IMG/VR virus record: IMGVR_UViG_3300024520_000098
Coordinates: 1-52,819 of that record
Length of the DNA: 52,819 bases
Strand: one strand, 5' to 3'
Origin: a virus
Positions 48,259-52,819 of the stretch are shown here, piece by piece. The position numbers and the translations under genes were made by a program. A model generated the notes under the pieces. It did no database searches. It had not been told where the DNA came from and was given only the letters and a program-made list of their open reading frames with translations. Positions within the stretch are counted from its first letter, which is position 1, and each line of letters opens with the position of its first letter.

Positions 48259-48479
48259 GCCCGCTCCGCTCTCATGGTTTCTTCGTACTCGTTTTTATCC
48301 AGGGACTCCGAGCCCGCTGAGCAGTGGCAGTAGGGCTCAAAGCCATCGCGGGTTAGTCGCTCGCCTGTGTTCAGGCAAGTCGTACACTCGATTTCATAGG
48401 TGTGGTTCCATCCCTTGAGTTCGTCAATCATGCGGGCTAGCAACTTAACCTGATTGATTAGTGCCTTTTCCTTGCTCAT
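48255..48479 (-). CDS. Small zinc-binding protein
   Basis: 74 aa, overlapping both neighbours by four bases. N-terminal helix (KALINQVKLLARMIDELKGW), then CTTCLNTG and YCHCSAG, a four-cysteine zinc knuckle. Acidic C-terminus. Family unknown; the small Cys-pair proteins in this arm may target host regulators. Confidence 0.55.
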   Translation of the reverse strand: MSKEKALINQVKLLARMIDELKGWNHTYEIECTTCLNTGERLTRDGFEPYCHCSAGSESLDKNEYEETMRAERA

Positions 48480-48991
48480 GCTTCCTCCTCTGCATCCATC
48501 AGTGCTCTGTGCTCCTCAAGTGCATCCACAAAGTTATCTCTTGCTTGCTCTAGTGCTGACCATCCGTTGCCAGCAACTACCTCTTCTTCGTACTCCCAAT
48601 CGCTACCGTCCCATGCGATTCCAGTCACGATTACCTTGCTTATCCTTTCCCACGGCTTGAGTTCCTCTGCCGCAAGTCGGTCCTCGTTTGAGGCAGAGTG
48701 GAACCTCCTGCCGTCACGCATCACAAGGAGCAAGCCATCGTCGCTGTACCTTTCAGTAGCCCTAAGGCAGGACCGAATGGGCGCTATGCCAGCCCAATCA
48801 CAGAAGGAGTAAATGCTGTCATGTGCTGGCTCTAGGTCATGCTTCTCATAACAATCAGAGTCACCAACAGAGCCACACTTCGGGCACTCAGGGCAGTCGC
48901 AGTTATCTACGTGGTTAAGGCATACGTCGCAGCCTTCTTCATGCTGGGCGCAGTGTCTATCCCATGCTTCGCTTGGACATTCGATGCTCAT
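48476..48991 (-). CDS. Cysteine-rich early protein
   Basis: 171 aa from ATG 48991 (GGAGGGGAGC before). The first 50 residues hold eight cysteines in CDVCLNHVDNCDCPECPKCG, a double zinc-knuckle. The remaining part is alpha/beta with LLLVMRDGRRFHSASNEDRL and a C-terminal acidic helix (QARDNFVDALEEHRALMDAE). Ends EEEA through overlap with the next ribosome site. No family recognised. Confidence 0.55.
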   Translation of the reverse strand: MSIECPSEAWDRHCAQHEEGCDVCLNHVDNCDCPECPKCGSVGDSDCYEKHDLEPAHDSIYSFCDWAGIAPIRSCLRATERYSDDGLLLVMRDGRRFHSASNEDRLAAEELKPWERISKVIVTGIAWDGSDWEYEEEVVAGNGWSALEQARDNFVDALEEHRALMDAEEEA

Positions 48992-49239
48992 GCTCCCCTC
49001 CATTCCCTTGCTGCCTCGACTAGCGGGCAGTCTGGCTCGCCACTCGTACACTGCGCGCCCTGGTCGAGGATGAGTCCCTCGGTGTCATAAGCCCACGCAA
49101 TCGCGCCAGCCTCCGTTGTGATGCTTCCCTTTTCGAGTAGCTCGATGATGTCTTTGTCATCCCAGCACTCGTCTATGTATGTGCATGACCCACGTCCCAC
49201 ACGCTTATCGTTCCTAATTGCTTCGATTAACTTGCTCAT
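48988..49239 (-). CDS. Small acidic early protein
   Basis: 83 aa from ATG 49239. MSKLIEAIRNDKRVGRGSCT, then YIDECWDDKDIIELLEKG and GAIAWAYDTEGLILDQGAQC. ATGA overlaps at both ends. An in-frame extension upstream has no ribosome site. No family recognised. Confidence 0.55.
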   Translation of the reverse strand: MSKLIEAIRNDKRVGRGSCTYIDECWDDKDIIELLEKGSITTEAGAIAWAYDTEGLILDQGAQCTSGEPDCPLVEAAREWRGA

Positions 49240-49397
49240 ACCTCTTGCTCCCTTGCGGTTAGTGCGACGAGTGCCACAAGGCACACGCCGCTTGCGTTGA
49301 ATAGAAATAACCATCCTCCGTCATGCTCTGCCGATGCGAGTAGTAAGCCTGCACACACAGCACAGGCTTGGATGAAGTGTTTGACCTTGTGGTTCAT
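49236..49397 (-). CDS. Small membrane protein
   Basis: 53 aa from ATG 49397 (GGAGG before). Two short hydrophobic helices: HFIQACAVCAGLLLASA and GWLFLFNASGVCLVALVAL. Could be a superinfection-exclusion-type inner-membrane peptide, judged only from early position and topology. Confidence 0.5.
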   Translation of the reverse strand: MNHKVKHFIQACAVCAGLLLASAEHDGGWLFLFNASGVCLVALVALTAREQEV

Positions 49398-49960
49398 GCC
49401 GCCTCCACTTCCTTGCCTCGCCATACGGGCAGCGGGCTGAAGGCGTCAACGAACTCGCTTGCGTACCTACCAATCTTCACAACCTCGATTCGCTTTGCCT
49501 TCATGCGCTCAAGTGCCTCGACTACAGCGCGAGGCTCGTCTAGCTCGTATTGGTAGCAGTCCCTTGGTCCGTAGTATCTGCCCAGCGACTTCGCTATGTC
49601 GCGAGAGATTCCAACCAGCAACTTGCAAGCCCACTGCATTACGTTGAGTCGCCTGCACCTTTCGATTTGGTGTCGGCAATAGCTCTCGTGCCCGTCGTCG
49701 CTAGTGTAGTGCTGCCAGTGAAGCTGCACCCCCTTGTCGCAGTCAAGCCAGTAGTAGGTGTCATGACCGAGCCTTGCGAGCTTCTCCCACTGGTCAGGCT
49801 CCCCGTAGTGGTTTGGGTCTTTGGTGCAATTGGCTATCTTTCTCACCACGCTTCTTGGGGTGCATGGCGAGAGAGTTATGTATGTGTGTCCGTACCCACC
49901 GTTATCGCAGTCGATTACCTCGATTCGATAGGTGAGGATTTCTTCCTGGGCGTTGCTCAT
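49394..49960 (-). CDS. Unknown early protein
   Basis: 188 aa, overlap by four bases at both ends. YRIEVIDCDNGGYGHTYITL, then ARLGHDTYYWLDCDKGVQLH and WHYTSDDGHESYCRHQIERC-type segments; aromatic- and His-rich. ALERMKAKRIEVVKIGRYAS near the end. No recognised family. Confidence 0.5.
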   Translation of the reverse strand: MSNAQEEILTYRIEVIDCDNGGYGHTYITLSPCTPRSVVRKIANCTKDPNHYGEPDQWEKLARLGHDTYYWLDCDKGVQLHWQHYTSDDGHESYCRHQIERCRRLNVMQWACKLLVGISRDIAKSLGRYYGPRDCYQYELDEPRAVVEALERMKAKRIEVVKIGRYASEFVDAFSPLPVWRGKEVEAA

Positions 49961-50103
49961 CGGGCTACCTTTCCTTTGTGCTTTGCGTGTCTGTACCCTT
50001 TGCGGCCAGACCCACGCAGCGCTTTGTTTTTGTGCTTACCTGCCCCGCTACGCTGAAACGCAGCGACAGCAGTCCAGTTGCGTACCTTTCGGCGCTTCGT
50101 CAT
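49957..50103 (-). CDS. Arginine/lysine-rich 48-aa protein
   Basis: From ATG 50103, the first gene after promoter P3. MTKRRKVRNWTAVAAFQRSG then KHKNKALRGSGRKGYRHAKH: about 40 percent basic. A codon-rich upstream extension lacks a ribosome site. A small nucleic-acid-binding peptide made early, perhaps interacting with host nucleoid or RNA. Confidence 0.55.
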   Translation of the reverse strand: MTKRRKVRNWTAVAAFQRSGAGKHKNKALRGSGRKGYRHAKHKGKVAR

Positions 50104-50131
50104 GGCAGGACTCCTTTCGGCCAGCGACCAT

Positions 50132-50173
50132 CGCTGACTCAATCAATCTAAATCAATAGGTTCGGTCTGTCAA
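50132..50173 (-). promoter_or_regulatory. Early promoter P3
   Basis: TTGACA (50168-50173), 17 bases, TAGATT (50145-50150), GATTGAGTCAGCG (50132-50144). Preceded by GAAAAATAATTG. Drives the coupled set from 50103 to about 47827. Confidence 0.88.
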
Positions 50174-50183
50174 CAATTATTTT

Positions 50184-50474
50184 TCATCCTTCCGGGCAAA
50201 GCATCGGGTGAAAAGAATCCTCAGTCGGCAGCCACTCCGCACTACATATGCCGCCGTGCGCCTGCAACTCTGCACGGGTAGCAAGCGTCATGTAGTGCGA
50301 CTCATCGTCGCCAGACTCGCTGACACGAGCGATGAACTGCTCTCGACTCTCGCCTGTACGCTGGCGAAGATGCGACACGCTAGGCATCGACTCAGTTGGG
50401 TGCGCGACTATGGACAAGCCCTCTTCAAGCGCCCATTGAATCGTCTGCGGCATGTAATCGTCTCTCAAAGGCAT
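50184..50474 (-). CDS. Unknown early protein
   Basis: 96 aa from ATG 50474 (AAAGGGGG before). MPQTIQWALEEGLSIVAHPT, then HLRQRTGESREQFIARVSES and a His/Cys-containing end (ELQAHGGICSAEW). The open frame runs further upstream through a perfect inverted repeat and is not used. Stop is ten bases from the -35 of P3. Confidence 0.5.
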   Translation of the reverse strand: MPLRDDYMPQTIQWALEEGLSIVAHPTESMPSVSHLRQRTGESREQFIARVSESGDDESHYMTLATRAELQAHGGICSAEWLPTEDSFHPMLCPEG

Positions 50475-50501
50475 GACTGCCCCCTTTCGTTGTTGGGAAC
50501 C

Positions 50502-50533
50502 CCCTGCATCGAGCCACCACTCTCGATGCAGGG
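50502..50533 (-). promoter_or_regulatory. Perfect 12-base inverted repeat
   Basis: CCCTGCATCGAG (50502-50513) and CTCGATGCAGGG (50522-50533), loop of eight. Lies between the stop at 50560 and ATG 50474. No U-run follows, so a processing or stability hairpin is as likely as termination. Confidence 0.6.
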
Positions 50534-50559
50534 ACGCACAGGGCCTAATCCCACCCTGC

Positions 50560-50805
50560 CTATGCAGACACTTGCACGGGCTCGCTGCCCGCCCAGACAT
50601 GAGCGCTCTCATGCAAGTGCCACTCGCCGCCATGAATTACGAAGGAAAAGACACCGTAGTGCTCGTCTGCGATGTCGAGGGTTTCCCCTTCCGGGTGCAT
50701 GCCCGGTACGGGGAGGAGGAGTTCGATGATGTCGCCTGCGATTTCCGCGATGGCGACGTAGGTGCTGCCTTGGTGCAGCGGGGCGATGGTGAATAGTGGG
50801 GACAT
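50560..50805 (-). CDS. Unknown early protein
   Basis: 81 aa, ATG with AAAGGA, first gene after promoter P2. Beta-rich: TYVAIAEIAGDIIELLLPVP, GETLDIADEHYGVFSFVIHG. Compact small barrel judged from pattern. No family recognised. Confidence 0.5.
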   Translation of the reverse strand: MSPLFTIAPLHQGSTYVAIAEIAGDIIELLLPVPGMHPEGETLDIADEHYGVFSFVIHGGEWHLHESAHVWAGSEPVQVSA

Positions 50806-50843
50806 GGCTGGTTCCTTTCGGGATGCAGCGAGACGGGATGTTT

Positions 50844-50885
50844 CGCTGACTCAATCAATGTAATCCGGTTAACTCTGGCTGTCAA
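50844..50885 (-). promoter_or_regulatory. Early promoter P2
   Basis: TTGACA (50880-50885), 17 bases, TACATT (50857-50862), GATTGAGTCAGCG (50844-50856). Preceded by GAAAAATAATTG as at P3. Confidence 0.88.
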
Positions 50886-50909
50886 CAATTATTTTTCAAT
50901 GGGCCTTCA

Positions 50910-50932
50910 GTGTTGCTTTTCTTGCGCAACAC
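50910..50932 (-). terminator. Small hairpin ahead of P2
   Basis: GTGTTGC (50910-50916) pairs with GCAACAC (50926-50932), nine-base loop, in the gap after the gene ending at 50979. The same stem sequence appears in the structured RNA at 37751/37799. No U-run. Confidence 0.4.
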
Positions 50933-50978
50933 GCATGATGGAGCGCACAGGTGTGTGCCTATGCGCTCGACATGCGTG

Positions 50979-51248
50979 CTACGCAGTGATGTGCCCCCAT
51001 CCGCGTGGCGCGCTATCCGCATGCTCTGTGCGCTCAAGCGTGTTCGCGAGTGCTGCAAGGCGCGTCTCCGCTTCCTCCCACGATCCCGCGATGTCAACGA
51101 ACGGGGTTTCGCCGGGTGCCTGATACTCGAACTCGTACATACCGGGTGCGATTTCCCACACGTAGCCCACGAGTATGTCCCCATCGCGCTGTAGCGCTCG
51201 CGTGGGCACACTGTGATGCTCGCTATCGTCTATGAATTGCAATTCCAT
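50979..51248 (-). CDS. Unknown early protein
   Basis: 89 aa, ATG preceded by AAGGAGTTGAGAT. MELQFIDDSEHHSVPTRALQ, WEIAPGMYEFEYQAPGETPF, then a helix (SWEEAETRLAALANTLERTE). Small alpha/beta fold; no family recognised. Confidence 0.5.
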   Translation of the reverse strand: MELQFIDDSEHHSVPTRALQRDGDILVGYVWEIAPGMYEFEYQAPGETPFVDIAGSWEEAETRLAALANTLERTEHADSAPRGWGHITA

Positions 51249-51327
51249 ATCTCAACTCCTTATATGTGTGCGCTTGTTAGTGGGCGCAGTCGTACGCACG
51301 AGCGAACTCGTGCGCACTCAGCGACCG

Positions 51328-51573
51328 CTACTCAGCGGGCCAAATCTCGTTCGCGAGCCGCTTGCATGCGAGCCCGTCGCGGAGCGAGTGAGTGGTCCAG
51401 TCGTGCTCGCGAGACCCCAGACAGCGCAAGCGCTCCACATGTGCGAGTAGTGCGGGCCAGCCACGACGCTTGCGGGCGACAGGCTCGCCTGCCTTGCCTA
51501 CGCCTCGCACGATGGCGCGCATGCCTCCGTGAGGGCCTGAATATCTGTAGAAAATTGTGGGAACGTTAAACAT
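51328..51573 (-). CDS. Unknown basic early protein
   Basis: 81 aa from ATG 51573 (AAGGAGTTGAGC before). MFNVPTIFYRYSGPHGGMRA, then VARKRRGWPALLAHVERLRC. Rich in Arg and His. No family recognised. Confidence 0.5.
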   Translation of the reverse strand: MFNVPTIFYRYSGPHGGMRAIVRGVGKAGEPVARKRRGWPALLAHVERLRCLGSREHDWTTHSLRDGLACKRLANEIWPAE

Positions 51574-51596
51574 GCTCAACTCCTTGTGTGTGTGTG

Positions 51597-51965
51597 CTAT
51601 GCGCACACGGTTTCGACTGCGGTAGGCCAGTCGGTTGCTTGCTCAAGTGCGACTCTCGCGGCCATGCGCAATTGCTTGACCGAACGTCGCCGGAATCGCT
51701 CAACTCGTGCGACCGCATCCTCGCTATGTGCGATGGCGTATTCGCGCCAGGGCTTGTCGCCGCGCTCGCTATTGCATGCGCTGCATGCGGTCACGAGATT
51801 TCGAGGATGGTTGCCCCCGTCCTTGCTCACGGGGCGCAAGTGGTCGAGTGTCAGGGCTTCGTTGCTCTCGCAGTACACGCAGCGACCGTGGTCGCGCATG
51901 TAAATCGCGAGCCTAAGGTCCTTGCGTATCCAGTTCATCCCTTGCCAATTATCTCGACGGCACAT
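51597..51965 (-). CDS. HNH endonuclease
   Basis: 122 aa, ATG with GAGGAG. Zinc cysteines CVYCES (29, 32) and CSAC (61, 64) hold the finger; TLDHLRPVSKDGGNHPRNL carries the catalytic His42 and Asn56, followed by ACSACNSERGDKP. Typical McrA-like HNH core in a normal-sized phage enzyme. Possible roles are homing, packaging or breaking host DNA; early location favours one of the first or last. Confidence 0.88.
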   Translation of the reverse strand: MCRRDNWQGMNWIRKDLRLAIYMRDHGRCVYCESNEALTLDHLRPVSKDGGNHPRNLVTACSACNSERGDKPWREYAIAHSEDAVARVERFRRRSVKQLRMAARVALEQATDWPTAVETVCA

Positions 51966-52033
51966 AGCTGCTCCTCATGTGTGTGTATGCGAGGGGGCGG
52001 GACGCACACCATGTGCGCCCCGCGTCATATGCG

Positions 52034-52546
52034 CTACTTACGAGCGCGCCATGCGACACCGGCTGCTTTCATCGAGTGACCATCCTTCATGGCGCGACCA
52101 CTAAACGTGCGCCACGAGTCCTTCTTGCGCGGGCTCGGGCAGGCACCCTGCGAGGGTGCGGATTCGGGCATAGGACCCATTGCAGCGTCAAGCGACTCCT
52201 CAGACGCCTTGACTCCGCGACCTTGCGATTTGACGGCTTTCTTGCTCGCACCCTTGCTCGCCTTGCGCTTGCTCGCCTTGCGGGTGGGTGTGGGTGTGGG
52301 TGTGGGTGTAGGCTCGCCTTGCGCAAGTGCAATGGCTTGAGCGAAGGCTTGAGCCTGCTCGCCTGAGAAGGACTTGAGGGCACGAACCTTGCCCCCGACT
52401 GTGTACGCTCGAAGGCGGGCATCCGAGCCTCCGCAAGATGTGCGAGCGACGATGATAGTCGCCTTGCCGAAAGTGGACTTCACGCCCTTGCCAGTGCAGG
52501 TGTGATTGGCGGGAAGGGTGAACTTGTTTACGAGTGAAGTGGTCAT
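52034..52546 (-). CDS. First early-arm protein, basic with Pro-Thr linker
   Basis: 170 aa, first gene after promoter P1. N-terminal 75 residues are mixed beta/helix (TLPANHTCTGKGVKSTFGKA, RALKSFSGEQAQAFAQAIAL). A PTPTPTPTPT linker, coded by a GGGTGT DNA repeat at 52285-52312, leads to a Lys/Ser-rich region (RKASKRKASKGASKKAVKSQ) and a second basic domain. Probably binds DNA or RNA. No family recognised. Confidence 0.6.
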   Translation of the reverse strand: MTTSLVNKFTLPANHTCTGKGVKSTFGKATIIVARTSCGGSDARLRAYTVGGKVRALKSFSGEQAQAFAQAIALAQGEPTPTPTPTPTRKASKRKASKGASKKAVKSQGRGVKASEESLDAAMGPMPESAPSQGACPSPRKKDSWRTFSGRAMKDGHSMKAAGVAWRARK

Positions 52547-52559
52547 AACTTGCTCCTAT

Positions 52560-52571
52560 GCCCCGTGGGGC
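52560..52571 (-). promoter_or_regulatory. GC palindrome in the P1 leader
   Basis: GCCCCGTGGGGC, 13 bases before ATG 52546 and just before AGGAGC. Same position relative to the ribosome site as hairpins at 45989, 46632 and 47029. Confidence 0.45.
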
Positions 52572-52591
52572 GTTGTGTGGTGCCAACGTCG

Positions 52592-52633
52592 TGTTGACCC
52601 AATCAATCTACGTTATTTTTCGATTTGGTCAAA
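52592..52633 (-). promoter_or_regulatory. Early promoter P1 (divergent copy)
   Basis: TAGATT (52605-52610) followed by GATTGGGTCAACA (52592-52604), with TTGACC at 52627-52632 (spacer 16) or TTTGAC one base further (spacer 17). A weaker variant of the family, at the head of the minus-strand arm. Confidence 0.65.
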
Positions 52634-52639
52634 TGGGGT

Positions 52640-52819
52640 ACTGCTCTCTACTTTGCAGACCAGTGCAACGATTATTTTTCTCAATTTAATTTTACGATTG
52701 TAGAGCAGTGGCACGTTTGCTCCTTAATAGGGGTCGTTGTGTGCGGTTTTGGGTTGTGTGTGGTGCGTGCGCCGCCCGTGGCACGCTGCGCATGCTGCGT
52801 ATCGCATGTGCTCGCATAG
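52640..52819. other. Gene-free AT-rich control region at the window end
   Basis: No gene in 180 bases. ACTGCTCT (52640-52647) and AGAGCAGT (52702-52709) form an inverted repeat around an A+T-rich block (52669-52697) that begins and ends with ACGATT. The last 80 bases are G/T-rich. If the molecule is circular, this joins the iterons at base 3 and separates the two divergent arms, so it may be part of the origin. Confidence 0.45.

Noticed and set aside
1-52819. tRNA genes, integrase and attachment sites
   Set aside because: No cloverleaf with a GTTCRA T-arm and no recombinase motif noticed on reading; not tested with a dedicated program.

Overview
The window reads as most or all of a lytic, short-tailed (podovirus-like) double-stranded DNA phage of a Gram-negative host. 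The head genes (large terminase, portal, scaffold, major capsid, cement-like protein) are followed by connector and nozzle-like proteins and a set of ejection proteins, with no tape-measure or sheath gene. The Gram-negative host is inferred from a spanin-like lipoprotein and an M15-type endolysin. I see no integrase, tRNA gene, DNA polymerase or primase, so the phage probably borrows the host replisome. Host genus cannot be told from the sequence.

Layout. Bases 1-4250 (+) hold replication and DNA-processing genes: an iteron-carrying initiator, DnaB-type helicase, a RuvC-like resolvase with a reading-frame break, zinc-finger and HTH proteins. Bases 4202-21367 hold terminase, portal with a zinc-ribbon/HTH protein (both inverted on the minus strand), scaffold, capsid, connector, nozzle, three related tail proteins and three internal virion proteins. 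Bases 21374-32167 are one gene for a 3597-residue ejection protein with an HEMGH metallopeptidase motif. Bases 32213-37291 carry a lectin-like tail protein, lysis genes (membrane proteins, M15 peptidase) and three small lysine-rich proteins. Bases 37292-37860 lack a convincing gene but fold into a chain of perfect stems, a strong candidate for a large structured non-coding RNA. From 52600 down to 37860 everything is on the minus strand: an early arm of about 32 small genes including ArdA, a short sliding clamp, an SSB/Sak4/PD-(D/E)XK recombination set, a DUF932 protein and a unimolecular-spanin candidate at its far end.

The early arm is fired by six near-identical sigma70-type promoters (perfect TTGACA in five, 17-base spacer, TANATT, then a conserved 13-base element overlapping the start point). 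Within it, genes are stitched together by ATGA overlaps in which the Shine-Dalgarno of the next gene encodes the last residues (KEEA) of the previous protein. The plus-strand arm begins at the iterons; if the molecule is circular, the two arms diverge from an AT-rich control/origin region spanning the ends of the window and converge on the structured RNA and hairpin at 37.3-37.9 kb.

Most promising leads: the structured RNA, the iteron/initiator replicon, the promoter family, the giant ejection protein, and the inverted portal cassette.
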